Shown one piece after another: positions 1 to 11,566 of a stretch of DNA of 64,000 nucleotides (positions are counted from its first letter, which is position 1; each line of letters begins with the position of its first letter). The notes under the pieces were generated by a model that saw nothing but the letters and a program-made list of their open reading frames with translations, was not told the origin of the DNA and did no database searches. The position numbers were made by a program, and so were the translations under genes. Origin of the DNA: Clitoria ternatea (taxonomy: Eukaryota; Streptophyta; Magnoliopsida; Fabales; Fabaceae); contig CM075670.1 in assembly GCA_037962975.1 (NCBI GenBank), forward strand, positions 149,486,501-149,550,500, given 5' to 3'.

Positions 1-511
1 ACCTTTAGGTACTTTTCCTATCAATCTTAATAATTTTTTTCCTAACAATTACCCGCAAGGTTGGTAGAATCAAAACCTTGGCTGGAAACAAGATGTTGGA
101 CCTTCCAACAGACCTCCTAACAATCAATTCAAACAACAACAACCACAATGTGATCAAACAGCAAGGCTAACTAGGATAGAGGAATCTATCCAATAATTGC
201 TACAATATATGCAAATAAATGAAGCCGCACATAAAGCGTTCGATATGCAACTGGGACAGTTAGCAAAAGAAGTAGCCAACATGAAAAGCTCTGGTTTTTC
301 TATAAATACTCAAAATCCAAGAGAGCAATGTAACGCTATTTTTACAAGAAGTGGTAAAGTTGTAGGAAATGATTGTAAAGAAAATGAAAAAGAAAAATAA
401 AAAGAAAAAGAAAAAGAAGAAAAAGAAAAGAAAGAAAAAGAGAATGAAGAAAAAGATGAAATAAAAGATGATGAAAAAGAAAAAATAAAAAATAAAAAAC
501 AAAAAAATCAG
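1..511 (+). pseudogene. Athila-like gag, C-terminal fragment
   Basis: An open stretch from 197 encodes the segment with the NPREQCNAIF..RSGKVV signature that sits between gag and protease in Athila-type polyproteins. Upstream (1-196) is low-complexity Asn/Gln-rich coding sequence interrupted by stops. From about 370 to 500 the DNA is nearly pure A/G and would encode a Lys/Glu-rich tract, but a TAA at about 398-400 breaks it. The fragment is partial on the left because the window begins inside gag. Confidence 0.75.
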
Positions 512-514
512 TAT

Positions 515-1430
515 TTGGGTCAGACACCTCCAGTTAAGGATCTACCTTATCCACATGCATCATCAAGAAAGGATAAGCAAAAAGAATACAAAAGATTCCT
601 TGAAATTTTCAAGCAATTACACATAAATATCCCATTTTCTGAGGCATTGGAACAGATTCTAACATTTGCAAAGTTTATGAAAGAATTGCTTACCAAAAAG
701 AGGAGGTATAATGAGGAAATTGTTGAACTTGAAGCAGGTTACAGTGCTCTTTTACAATATAACATGCCAAAAAAGTCAAAAGACCCTGGAAGTTTCACCA
801 TTCCTGTCTCCATTGGAGGTGTAAATATTGGGAAGGCCTTGTTAGATTTAGGGGCTAGCATTAATCTAATGCCTTTAAGCATGATGAAGCAAATTGGTGA
901 TATCGATCCATAGAGAACAAAAATGACTCTGTAATTGGTTGATAGATCAATCAAGAGACCCTACGGTATTGTGGAAGATGTACTTGTAAAAGTTGACAAG
1001 TTCTACTCCCTGTTGACTTTGTGGTTTTAGACATGGAAGAGGATGCTAAAGTCCCCCTGATCTTGGGAAGACCATTTATGAAGACTACTAGGATGCTTAT
1101 TGATGTAGATAATGGGAAACTGGCAGTAAGAGTACATGATGAAGAGGTGAACTTTGATGTTTTCAAAGCCATGAAACATCCCAACTCAAAATAAGACTGT
1201 TTTAAAGTGGATGTCCTTGATGAAGTTTGCCTTTCCATATCCAAAGGTATGTCAATTTCTGACCCTCTAAATAAGTTATTGACTAACTCTGTGGAATGTT
1301 TGAGTGAAGAAGAAGAGAGACAGGTGGACAGGTATCTTAAAGACCTTGATTAAGGGAAAGAAATTTCCCCTGAATCAAGAAAAATTGAAGAAATCTAAGA
1401 AGTACTTGTTGAAGAAATCCAGAGGCCTGA
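515..1430 (+). pseudogene. Athila-like aspartic protease region, broken
   Basis: The open part (515-913) contains the linker with SIGGVNIGKALLDLGASINLMP. This is the retropepsin active-site region of Athila elements, read here as DLG where the usual form is D-T/S-G. A TAG at 911-913 ends the frame. Further protease sequence ([11 protein letters not shown], the flap/second-strand region) follows at about 1060-1095 in another frame, so there is both a stop and a frameshift. More stops lie at about 1192, 1351 and 1396. The protein would normally release gag and pol products in the virus-like particle; this copy is dead. Confidence 0.8.
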
Positions 1431-1431
1431 A

Positions 1432-3045
1432 TTGAAAGTGCTACCTTCCAACTTAAAGTACATCTTTTTGAAAAAAGGTAATCTAAAACTAGTAATTATT
1501 AGTAAGTTGTTAAGTGAAACAGAAGAAGAAAAACTGGTAGAAATATTAAAAAGAAATCAAGAAGCAATCAGATGGACACTTGAAGATCTGAAAGGTTTAA
1601 GTTCATCATACTACATGCACAAGATTTTGTTGGAAGATCATTTTAAACCTGTTGCTCAACCTCAAAGGCGCCTCAATCCAACCATGAAAGAAGTAACCAA
1701 AAAGGAGGTTTTGAAATTGTTGAAAGTAGGTATTATCTATCCCATTTCTGATAGTGCATTGGTAAGTCCTGTACAAGTTGTTCCAGAAAAGGGTGGTATG
1801 ATAGTAATTGTTAATGATAAAAATGAATTAATCCCAATAAGAACTGTCACCAGTTGGAGAATGTGTATCGATTATAGAAAATTAAATCAAGCAACAAGAA
1901 AAGACCATTTTCCATTCCCTTTTATGGATCAAATGCTTAAAAGATTGTCTGGATAGGCTTACTATTATTTTCTTGATGGATACTTTGGATATAATAAAAT
2001 TGTTGTTGACCCTCTTGATCAGGAAAAGACTACTTTTACATGTCCTTTTGGCATATTTGCTTATAGAAAGATGCCATTCGGATTATGTAATGCACCTACT
2101 ACTTTTCAGAGATGCATGTTTGCTATTTTTGCAGATCTAATTGAAAAGAGCATTGAGATTTTCATGGATGATTTCTCAGTCTTTGGGAATTCATTTGAAT
2201 CATGTCTAACCAACTTGGACATCGTATTGAGGCGGTGTATTGAAACAAATTTGGTGCTAAATTAGGAGAAATGTCACTTCATGGTGAAAGAAGGAATTGT
2301 ACTTGGTCACAAAATTTCTTCTAGAGGTATTTAAGTAGACCAAGCCAAGATTGAGGTAATCTCTAAACTCCCACCCCCTGTAAATGTAAAAGGTATTAGA
2401 AGTTTCTTAGGACATGCTGGATTCTATAGAATGCTTATTCAAGATTTTTCAAAAATGTTTAAACCTTTAACAAATCTTCTAAATAAAGATGTTGAATTTA
2501 AGTTTGATGAAGCATGTCTTAAAGCTTTTAATTCCTTGAAAGAAACATTGGTTTCTTCCCCTGTAATTGTTGCTCCTAATTGGAACTTACCCTTTGAACT
2601 TATATGCGATGCAAGTTATGCTATGGGAGTAGTTTTAGGTCAAAGATATGAAAAAGTTTTTAGGGTTATACACTATGCTAGTAAAGTTTTAAATGAAAAT
2701 CAAATAAATTATGCAACTACTGAAAAAGAATTACTAGCCATAGTATATGCCTTAGAAAAATTTAGATCATACTTGATTGGTTCAAAAATAATTATTTTTA
2801 CTGATCATGCGGCAATCAAGTACCTTTTGACCAAAACTGATTCTAAACCTCAGTTAATCCGATGGATTCTGCTCCTTCAAAAATATGATTTTGAAATCAA
2901 AGATAAAAAGGGTAGTGAAAATATGGTCGTTGACCATCTTTCTAGATTGATGAATGATGAGGTTATTGCCAAAGAAAAAGACATTCTGGAAGAATTTCCT
3001 GATGAAAAACTTTTTGAAATAACCAAAACGGCCATTGTTTGCTGA
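1432..3045 (+). pseudogene. Athila-like reverse transcriptase and RNase H, broken
   Basis: The RT fingers/palm begin near 1560. WRMCIDYRKLN lies at about 1855-1888, MPFGLCNAPTTFQ at about 2071-2110, and the catalytic FMDDFSVFG at about 2160-2188, where MDD replaces the more usual YxDD. The frame is interrupted by stops at about 1954, 2263 and 2332. RNase H of the RT_RNaseH type follows (about 2500-2950), with [11 protein letters not shown] and the closing VVDHLSRL intact in an open stretch from 2431 to 3045. Many stops are TAG, consistent with decay of a methylated, silenced copy. Confidence 0.9.
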
Positions 3046-4150
3046 TATGGACAATTTTAAAGCAGTAGGAATTATTCCAAATGATTTAACTTGGCAGCAA
3101 AGAAAAAATTTTCAAAGATGCAAAATATTTTGTTTGGGTTGACCCTTATCTGTTCAAAATTGGTGTAGACAATTTGCTATGTCATTGTGTACCCGACTGG
3201 GAAAAGAAAGATGTGTTGTGGCATTGCCACAAATCACCTTATGGAGGACATTTTAATGGTGAGAGAACTGCTCCAAAAATTCTTCAATCAGGTTTGTATT
3301 GGCCTTCCATTTTTAAGGATTCTCACTCATTTGTGCAAGCTTGTGATAACTGCCAAAGAACAGGTAATGTCAATAGAAGGCAAGAAATGCCTCTTACAAA
3401 CATTCAGGAGGTTGAGGTATTTGATTGTTGGGGTATTGATATCATGAGACTATTCCCTTACTCTCAATTCAATCAATATATCCTTTTGGCAGTTAACTAT
3501 GTTTCAAAATAGGTAGAAGTAATCGCTTCACCTAATGCTGACACCAAAACTGTAGTGAATTTCTTGAAGAAAAACATTTTTTACAGGTTTGGAACACCAA
3601 GAACCTTGATCAGTGATAGAGGATCACACTTTTGTAACTAAGTTCTTCAGAAGGTATTACAACATTATGAAGTGAGACATAAAGTGGCCATAGCATATCA
3701 TCGACAAACTAATGGACAGGCTGAGATTTCAAATCGTGAAGTGAAAAGAATTTTGGAAAAGACTGTGTCTTCCTCCAGAAAAGATTGGTCATAAAAGCTT
3801 GATGATGCACTCTGGGCATACAGAACTACATTCAAAACCCTTATTGGCCTTTCTCCTTTCCAAATGGTCTACGAAAAAGCTTGTCATCTTCCAGTAGAGA
3901 TGGAACATAAAGCATATTGGGCATTAAAATTCCTCAACTTTGATCCAAACGTAGCATCCGACAAAAGAAAGTTATAGTTACTTGAGTTAGAGGAAATGAG
4001 AAATAATGCTTATGGGTCATCTAGAAGTTACAAAAATAAGGTGAAAGCTTAGCATGACAAGAAAATTAAAAATAGACACTTCACACCAGGTCAGCAAGTT
4101 TTATTATTTAATTCAAGATTAAGACTGTTTCCTGGTAAATTGAAATCTAA
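3046..4150 (+). pseudogene. Athila-like integrase, broken
   Basis: The HHCC zinc-binding part is visible at about 3220-3360: two His in the SPYGGHFNGERT stretch and its upstream neighbour, then CDNCQRTG. The catalytic core follows, with WGIDIMRLFP (first Asp) at about 3430 and SDRGSHF (second Asp) at about 3613. [12 protein letters not shown] (catalytic Glu) lies at about 3714. Stops fall at about 3510, 3639, 3793, 3976 and 4050, and the start is frameshifted against RNase H. Integrase would join cDNA to host DNA; this copy cannot. Confidence 0.88.
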
Positions 4151-4315
4151 GGCAACCCATTATTTCTTCTTTATTTTTATTATATAAAATAATAATAATA
4201 ATAATAAATATGTTTTTATTAAAATTCTGATTTTTAAATAAAAAGGGTTTTTAAAAAAATAAAAAGAAAAAGTTTTCTTTGAAAATTAAATTTCAAAAAT
4301 GAAGAACAGAACCCC

Positions 4316-4790
4316 ACACGTAGCGTCCCAGTGACGCGTAGCGTGGACCTAAAAATTTTGCCCTGAAGCGTAACGTCCCAGCCACACGTAGTGTCAGGGC
4401 CTGCGTTTAGTTTTTAAAAATTTCCCTCTCTGCCTCATTTTTCTCAGAAACCTTATTTCTCAAATTCCAAACCTCTCAAAAACCCTCAATTTCCACATTC
4501 TTTCTTCAATTTCATAAGGAATCCAAGTAATCTTCTCATTTTTCCTCAGTTTGTTTTTGATTTTCAATTCTTAGAATTGCATGTGGTTAGGTTAGGATTA
4601 GAAGACCATTGAAACTTGTTTGCTGTTAGAAGTAGGTAAATGTGTGATTGAATGTGTATTGGAAGGGGTTGCTGCTGCGCAACCCCTGTTTTCATGCTTC
4701 TGTTCTGTAAGCCCACGCGTAGCGTTCCATTGACGCGTAGCGTGGGCTGATCAGGGCTGACACATAGCGTCTCACCCACGCGTAGCATCA
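4316..4790. repeat. ACGCGTAGCGT word clusters in the Athila-like internal spacer
   Basis: Exact or near copies of ACGCGTAGCGT occur at about 4316 (acacgtagcgt), 4334, 4370 (degenerate), 4394 (degenerate), 4715, 4733, 4762 (degenerate) and 4778 (degenerate). The word is an imperfect palindrome: ACGC-GTA-GCGT, four-base arms around three bases. Copies often come in pairs about 17-18 bases apart separated by 'ccatt' or 'cccagt'. Confidence 0.7.
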
Positions 4791-5219
4791 GCCTCTGTTT
4801 TGATTTTTTTTGTGATTTATTTAATTTTTGTAAAATACATGTTTTTTTGTTTCTATTTTAATTTTTAAGATTTTTGAAAAAATAAAAATATTGTTTTTTT
4901 ATTTTGTTGAAATATAATTGTTTGTTTGTTTTTATTTTAAAATTAATAAAATTTCTTAAATTGTATGTTTGTTATACTTTCTTGCTTAAATGTAAAAATA
5001 AATAAATTTGTTAAATTTTGTAAATATTGTGTTTAAATTGAAAAATCTAAAATTGCATGTTTTATTTTAGGCATGTTTTATTTATTTGTATGAGTAATGT
5101 ATGTAACTATGTGTTTGAATTATTTTGTTAAAAATAAAAAACATGTACGTTCTACTTATTAAAAAAAGTGTTGTGTGATGCATGATTTATTTTTATGTTT
5201 TATTTAAATAAATTTTCTT

Positions 5220-5225
5220 TTGCAG
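5220..5225 (+). promoter_or_regulatory. Candidate 3' splice site before the extra ORF
   Basis: TTTTCTTTTGCAG is followed immediately by ATGGCACC. A polypyrimidine run ending in CAG right at a start codon fits an acceptor that would place the extra ORF first on a spliced RNA. No donor has been identified. Confidence 0.4.
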
Positions 5226-6390
5226 ATGGCACCGAAGAAGTCCATTCCCACTATTGGAAGAGACAGAGAAGGGCCACTGACACAGATACCAACTCTGAAG
5301 ATCCTGATCTTCAGGGTGAGGAGCAGTTGGGACCCCTAAATCCCACCAGGTTTAGGACTGATGCCAAGTGCGCGAGATTTCATCAGATCAAGGGCCAGAA
5401 ACTGATTTGGGAGAGGGTCCTTGATCTTAGTGCTGGAGACTATCCTGAGCTTCAGGATTAATATAGAGGAGGAGGTGGGGACCCCTATTTTCTTTACCTA
5501 CTAAGGGGGATCCCATCTTGGTCATGGAGTTTTACACCCGAGGTTACTTGTTTCTGGAAGGAAAACAGAAACAAGATTGCTACTGAGGATGGTGATCTAG
5601 GATACTTCTTGGATTAGGTTGCTCATTTCTTGAGCAAGGATAGAATCTTCTTTAACCTTAGTAAGGTTGGAAGATCTCCATCAAACCTCCTTAAGACCCA
5701 GCTGACCCTATAGCTCAGGCATGGTCTCATTTGATGCTCCATAATATAACACCAGTTTCTCATCTCTCTTCTATACTTGTTGATCGTTGTTGTCTTCTTT
5801 ATTCCATCATTCAGGGCCACACCATTGATATTGTTGATCTTATCTCTGAGCAGATTCACTTTTATGCCATTGGGTATAAGGTGAATCGCCCTGTACCCTT
5901 TCCATTGATTATTTCTGCCTTACTGAGGAGGCAGGGGGTGCAAGTTCCATCACCAGAGTTCACTAGCTCTTCCGGGAGAGTCCCCAAGGTTTCAGTGAAC
6001 AAGGATTATTTCGTTCATCGGTGTGAGTTTCCACCTCTTGAGCAGGAGGCTCAGCCCAGACAGAGACGGAGGAGACCACCAGCCCAGTCACCATCTGCTG
6101 ATGCCATTACTGAGGGATTTGCTAGGATGAGTGTGGAGCATCAGCATATGATGCAGATGATGGTTGCTTCTCACTGCGCCTATATACATTTACATGATTC
6201 ATTTTATCAGTACAGGTTATAGGGAGAGGGGAAACCATTTATGACACCAGCCGATTTTGTTGCTAATGTAGCTTAGCCTGGTGACCAGCCTACATACCGT
6301 AAGGTAGATGGATCTTCTAAAGCTCATGATGACACCGAGGGAGATGCTGATGAGGAGGAGGTGGATGATCATATGGACGATGAGGACTGA
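5226..6390 (+). pseudogene. Extra (env-position) ORF of the Athila-like element, broken
   Basis: The ORF lies between integrase and the 3' LTR, where Athila elements carry an additional gene often called env-like. Its start (MAPKKSIP) is in a different frame from the next readable block (about 5270-5460, ending SAGDYPELQD), so a frameshift has occurred. A stop at 5459-5461 and others to about 5714 follow. A long open block at 5731-6222 resumes the same type of protein. The C-terminus is strongly acidic (runs of Asp/Glu with His) and ends TGA at 6388-6390. I see no convincing signal peptide or transmembrane segment in what remains, so an envelope role is not supported by this copy. Confidence 0.6.
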
Positions 6391-7632
6391 GAGCCATTTT
6401 TATGTATTTTTTATAGTTTTAGCACTTTGATTTCACTTTGATATTTTGGGTCTTTACTTTAGTACGTTTGATATTTGATTTGGATTATATTATGGTTTGT
6501 TTTTATTTTGTGTGGTGTGATTTTATTTTGCATATAATCTAAATAAATAATAAGTATTCTCAAATTTTTGAAAATAAAGAAAAGTATACACTTAAGGTTC
6601 TTACATAATGAAACCATTTCTAAAATCAATTATCGATTCTTTTGTAATTTAGGAATTTTGATAAAATTAATTACAATGGTTTTATTAACTATCAAGCTAA
6701 TTTCAAAAACCGATGAGCTGAAAGATCTCTAAACACTTGAGAGTTTCGATATAATTTCATTCAAATTAATTTTGCTCAATTCTTTGATTTGTGTTGTTGT
6801 ACAGAGGATCCAAGAGCATGATCAAGGCACATTTTTTGGTAAACACAAAGCTAAGGCCAAAAAGCTTATAGTAAAATCATATTTATCCTTTGATAGCCAA
6901 TTTTGAGCCTTAAAAATAATTTCTTTGGAACCCCTAAATCCGTAAATAATTTCTAACCATTCCCTTTACTTGATTGAATAAAAGAGCATTTTTGAACAAG
7001 AATGAGGGGAGTGAAAATTATAACTTAGTTCTTTTCAAGATTATCATAATGCATGTGATTAAAATATAAAAAATAAAAAATAAAACAAAAATAATAATAA
7101 TATAAAAATAAAAAATAAAAATGAAAAAGATAAAGATAAATATACATGCATAAAAAAAGGAATAATGAAAAGGATTAAGTTGGGTATTCACCAAGAAGGG
7201 AAATGAGATTCGAGCCAAGAAAAAACATAAAAATTATAAAATGCTCTTTTATGATTTCGGGTGTTTGCTTTCAAGAAAAAACCATAAACTTGTAGCCAAG
7301 CCTCATTACAACCCTTTAAAAGACCTTGTGACTCTTGCTTGATTCTGTATTAATAACCATTTATAAGATGAAAATCAAAATTAAATTTGTTTGATTTTAT
7401 GATCGATTGAGCTGACAGATTACCTTTGTACAGAGATAAACACTTGTGAGGTAAGGCTAAAATTATGCTTGATTTGTTAATAAGACATTGTAAATTTTTT
7501 TATCTTTAAGCCTTTATTGCATAAGATATCTATTTTTGATTATTTCAAATGGTAAATTGTGAAATTACTTTTTGTGGTAAATTCTTAGACTATTCAAAAA
7601 TTTGATTTCAAATTTATTTTTAAGTTTTTCTC
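6391..7632 (+). other. 3' untranslated part of the Athila-like element
   Basis: A/T-rich DNA without coding signal. It contains a low-complexity A/AATA-rich tract at about 7065-7145. Nothing else is recognisable. Confidence 0.6.
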
Positions 7633-7650
7633 TTGCTCGAGGACGAGCAA
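7633..7650 (+). other. Small inverted repeat next to the polypurine tract
   Basis: TTGCTCG-AGGA-CGAGCAA is a perfect 7-bp stem with a 4-base loop, 6 bases upstream of the polypurine tract. Its position suggests an RNA hairpin in the genomic transcript just before plus-strand priming. Confidence 0.7.
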
Positions 7651-7655
7651 TGTCT

Positions 7656-7671
7656 TAAAGTTAGGGGTAAT
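7656..7671 (+). promoter_or_regulatory. Polypurine tract of the Athila-like element
   Basis: The purine-rich stretch TAAAGTTAGGGGTAAT ends directly at the LTR start TGTTAGTCC. It is in the place where plus-strand DNA synthesis is primed, and it sets the LTR boundary at 7672. Confidence 0.7.
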
Positions 7672-7865
7672 TGTTAGTCCTCAAATTTAGAATAAATTTC
7701 TTAAATTGTCAAAAATAATAAAAATTTGTTTAATTTATTAGAATTTTAGGTTTTAGTTTTAATAAATGGAAGTTATTGGAAATTATCTGCCTTGATCAAA
7801 TTTCTCTAGTTTTGCAATGAAAAATTAAAGAAAATCAAGAGAAAATTGAAGAACTAGAGAGCTAA

Positions 7866-7950
7866 CGTGTAGCATTAACACCACGCGTAGCGTGAGAACT
7901 TCTGATGCTGACGCTACGCATCATAGCCACGTGTAGCGTCAGAAGCTATG
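7866..7950. repeat. ACGCGTAGCGT words in the Athila-like LTR
   Basis: Four to five copies in both orientations lie here: acgtgtagcat, acgcgtagcgt, gacgctacgc and acgtgtagcgt. It is the same word as in the internal spacer of this element. Confidence 0.7.
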
Positions 7951-8458
7951 TGGACTCCACTTTCAGGTGGCCAAGCATTGAGTCAAAAGGCCAAATAATG
8001 GTCAATCCATTCAAGCAAAATGCCAAGCCGAATTGGGAGACATATGGCCATATTGTCTGATCATTATTTATTTAATTATTCTTAATCATGGCCATAATGA
8101 CTTTAAGCTGCAATGACATGAACTTGATAATTAAATATGTATGTTTGTAATCATTTCATTATATTTTAGTGTGAGGATCCTAATTCCAACATAATTTGTC
8201 AATTTGTGTTTTTACCTCAAGTATCTAAGTTATTCTGAATTACATCTCAACTTTCTAGATAAATTTTATCTTTATCATCTTTTTACTACATGAACAAATC
8301 AATCACAAAATTTTATGAATATTGTATAAATTGTTTATAAATCATTCTTTTGTTAATAAGTTTTGATAAATTTACCATAGTAAATAAGAATTACTGTGAA
8401 TTACTGGAATATTCAATCCTTATGGGAATGATATCTAAATTTGAAAACTACAAACGAT

Positions 8459-8463
8459 TGGTG
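8459..8463. repeat. Target site duplication TGGTG, left
   Basis: TGGTG precedes TGTAACATCCC here and follows GGGGTGTTATA at 26265-26269. Removing the insert with one TGGTG restores the Athila LTR sequence seen in the minus-strand copy (…TTGGTGCGCTTGCCAA). Confidence 0.9.
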
Positions 8464-10770
8464 TGTAACATCCCGAATTTTATAAAAATGATTAATTGAG
8501 AGGAATAAATATTAAATAATTATAAATGGGTTAATAAATATCCCAAAAATATTAAAATAATTAAATTGAGATATATAAAGATTATTTATAATTTATTGAG
8601 GCTTTAAGAGACAAAATTATACCCGATTAAAATATGGGTATCGGACCAAGTATCTCCGATTGAGATGCTGTTGGTCAGGCCTGTTAAGAATATTATTTGG
8701 AATTCAAATCTATAATCATAATAATTTTTAGATAAAGTATTGAGCCCGAACTGAGATCCTGTTTGTTATAAAATGGGAAACATTTTAATAATGGAGCAAG
8801 TTAAAACTTAATTCCTCCTTTCTCTCCTTCATTTTCACGTGCATCCTCTATTCCCATCTCCCTCATTTTCGTCACTTCTCTTCTCCCCTACACAAACCAT
8901 CTCTGTTCTTCTCTTCTTCTACAAAGCTTACCATTTTTGTGAGTCTTCTTCCATACCCAACCAACCATGCTTCTTCTTCTTCATTTCGGAGATGATTCAA
9001 ATGCTTGGGAGCTCTTCTTCTCTTCTTCCATTTTTGTGTTCATGCTAGGGCTTGGGATAGCTTGGAGCTTGAGATAAAATTTCTCCACTCTTTTGATATT
9101 TTTGGCCCTAGGTTTTTCTTTCTATTTGATTAGGAGAGTGCCTTATGATTGGGTTTAGGAATGGGAGCCACTTTCATGAAAAACCCAAAGGTGGGGTGTG
9201 ATTTATGTGTGTTTTTGTGTGGGTGTAAAGGGGTATACGAAAATTTCATGGTTAGAGGTGAAAGATGATGATTGTTAGTAGTGATTGTTGGATTTCAATG
9301 GAACCCTAACTATAAGAATTGGGGGAAATGAGTAATAGTGCCATGAAAGATGATTTTTAGTGAAAACCCATGATAATGTGTGTGTGGGTGTTGTTAATGA
9401 TGGAGATTCATGGTTATTAGAAATGATTATTGAGTTTTGATGAAAAACCCTAAGTGTGGTGATTTGGAGGTTTTGGCTAAATTGATGATTTTGATGGTTT
9501 TGAATACTCTAGAATGATTTATATGAAGGAAATGAATCTTTAGAATCATTGAGATTGATTAATGAGGTTGATGATATTTTAAACTATGTTCATGAGGTTG
9601 TGTAAGATGATATATACATGTATGTAGGAATGATGGTTTGAGATGTTGGGTTGAGAGTGAATATGAGATGTTGTTATTGTGATAATAATAGTTAAAAACC
9701 ATTGAAAAGGGATACTTGAGTTGATGAGTAGTTAGGCCATGATAAATATCTCAAGGGTTTGTTGATTGATGATGGTCTTGAATGGAGCCAAGAAGCTTAT
9801 AATGGATTTGAATAAATTATGATGATAGTTGAGTGATTCACATGAGATATTAGATGCCTTATGGATAAGGGCCATGATTTTGTTGTTGTTGGATTCGTTT
9901 AACCCCTTGAGGCTTAGAGAATCTTGGTTTTGGGAAAGGAATTCCCGAAGCCTAACCTAAGCATATAAATTGGAGTTTAGACAACTCTAGGAATTGATAA
10001 TGAGTTTTAAGAGATGATATCTTATGATGGCTTATTAATTACATGTGTGTATGTGTACAATATGTAGGTTCTACTTCGAACGATGAAGTGGAGCGTTCGG
10101 AGCGCTTGGATTGCGGTTCTTCTCTTAAGGTAGGAGAGGAGTTTACATTTCAATTGCATGAGTGAAAAATTGATGATTGATGTGTATGATTGCACTCATG
10201 CTTGCCTTGCCATGATTATTTTGAATGTTGAGATGTTTGATAATGTAATGGATGATAGGCTTGGCAAATTACTAAATGCTTGGGAATTGTATAAATATAT
10301 GAAATGATGATGAATGTTTAGTGATCCTTTTGATGAACATGATTGTTGTTTATAGAAACCCATGAATGAGTGAATTACTCTAAGATGTGAAGTTGTGTTT
10401 TATGATTTTTATGCATAATTGAGGAACTCATGGGGTCAAAACAAGTTTTATAAAAGATTAATGGCTTAGGATGGTCATACTAGCATGCATACATGAATTG
10501 TTACTTGTAGAAATTAGAGTGGGTCAATTCCATTAAGAATAGACCCTTGAGTTGCATAAAAACGTCTTGAAATGGTCTAAATGCATTTATATGCATAAGT
10601 TACTCATTTTAAAGAATTTTTGAGTGAGGCTGGTGGCTACGCGTCACAAATGGTGTATTATAACTTGTGTCAAAATTTGGTAGCATTCCAATATCATTTG
10701 CATAGGCTTAGGTGTGTGAGAAGTCCACCTCTCTTTCAAAATTTGCATAATTTATGCATACTGATAGGGT

Positions 10771-11095
10771 GTAATCGATTAGCCCCATGGCCTAATCAAT
10801 TAGAAGGCCTCTGTCTTTAAGGTAATTGATCAACTTAATCGATTATAGTCTCATAATCGATTAGACTCAAAATTGTAATTGAATATGAGTTAAACAAAAC
10901 CAAGATAATCGATTACATTCAGTATTGTAATCAATTATGAACCAACCTGAAGCCTTGTAGTCGATTAGATTGGTCCTTGTAATTGAATAGATGAAATACC
11001 TGATGCATTACATAAATTCCAGAAGCTCTATAATTGATTATTCACAATTATATAATCGATTAGTGCAATCGATTAGCACTTGGCCTAATTGATTA
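10771..11095. repeat. TAATCGATTA palindrome cluster
   Basis: About 14 exact or one- to two-base variants of the perfect palindrome TAATCGATTA fall within 325 bp. Clear copies are at about 10772, 10834, 10854, 10906, 11053 and 11066. Variants TAATCAATTA, TAATTGATTA and GTAATTGAAT lie at about 10793, 10822, 10876, 10927, 10958, 10980, 11031 and 11085. Spacing is irregular (about 13 to 50 bp), so this is not a simple tandem array. Confidence 0.85.
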
Positions 11096-11566
11096 TATCA
11101 ATTTGAAATTGGAAATTTCACTACCTTGAACATTTATTTTGCATTCCTTGGCTTCTTAAGCCTATTTTATGATTATTGGACACTTTTATACTTATTTTTG
11201 GACCCACTGTATTAGGAAATTCAAATTTAAGAGGGCTTCAAAGCCAACTTTTTATGGTGGTCAAATTGGGACTAATAGGTGATATTTGTGACATGTCCCA
11301 CTATTATTAAGACTAAAAGTGAGCTTTTCTCTTATGTCTTAATGTTGTAATTTGTCATGAGCTTAATAGTATCCAAAACCCCTTTTATTATGTAAAAGTA
11401 AGAGATTATGTTAGGGGTATATAATGATGGTGTGTCTTGGGGTGTTTGATATTAATTGAAACATGTTATGAGAACATGAATATTCACCACTAATGATATT
11501 AAATGATAGTTGATGTATAACACACCTTGTATGGTAATGGAACTAATGAGGGATGATTGCATGACA

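Larger units (their letters stand above)
4151..5225 (+). other. Non-coding spacer of the Athila-like element with ACGCGTAGCGT words
   Basis: There is no coding signal here. The stretch is A/T-rich with long A and T runs. It contains two clusters (4316-4406 and 4711-4790) of ACGCGTAGCGT-like words, the same word that recurs in this family's LTRs. The last 15 bases are pyrimidine-rich and end TTTTGCAG directly before an ATG, which looks like a plant 3' splice site. It could allow a spliced subgenomic RNA for the downstream ORF. Confidence 0.6.
1..7671 (+). mobile_element. Athila-like Ty3/gypsy retrotransposon, internal region, cut by window start
   Basis: The region reads rightwards as gag end, protease, reverse transcriptase, RNase H, integrase, a non-coding spacer, an extra ORF, a 3' untranslated stretch and a polypurine tract directly before an LTR. 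The domain order and the extra ORF downstream of integrase are those of the Athila lineage. All coding segments carry several stop codons and at least a few frameshifts, so this copy cannot make its proteins. The 5' LTR and most of gag lie outside the window. The 3' LTR at 7672 is followed, after nested insertions, by another primer-binding site and gag. This LTR is therefore shared with a second tandem copy. Confidence 0.9.
7672..8463 (+). mobile_element. Athila-like LTR, left part
   Basis: The LTR starts TGTTAGTCCTCAAATTTAG, matching in reverse complement the outer end of the minus-strand LTR at 29947. It carries ACGCGTAGCGT words at about 7866-7950. It is interrupted at 8463 by the long-LTR insertion and resumes at 26270. 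Without the insert it is about 834 bp, against 1526 bp for the minus-strand copy. The missing 0.7 kb corresponds to about 28840-29580 of that copy, including its TATA-like region. Confidence 0.85.

Noticed and set aside
5226..6390. Envelope protein for the Athila-like element
   Set aside because: The position fits the env-like ORF, but no signal peptide or membrane segment is visible and the ORF is broken, so only 'extra ORF' is claimed.
8839..9048. Small ORF rich in Ser/Phe
   Set aside because: It lies in the pyrimidine-rich leader of a solo LTR. The equivalent place in the minus-strand relative is a microsatellite, so it is not conserved as a protein.
10771..11095. CRISPR-like array of palindromic repeats
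   Set aside because: The genome is a plant's, the word is only 10 bp, spacers are irregular and there are no cas genes.
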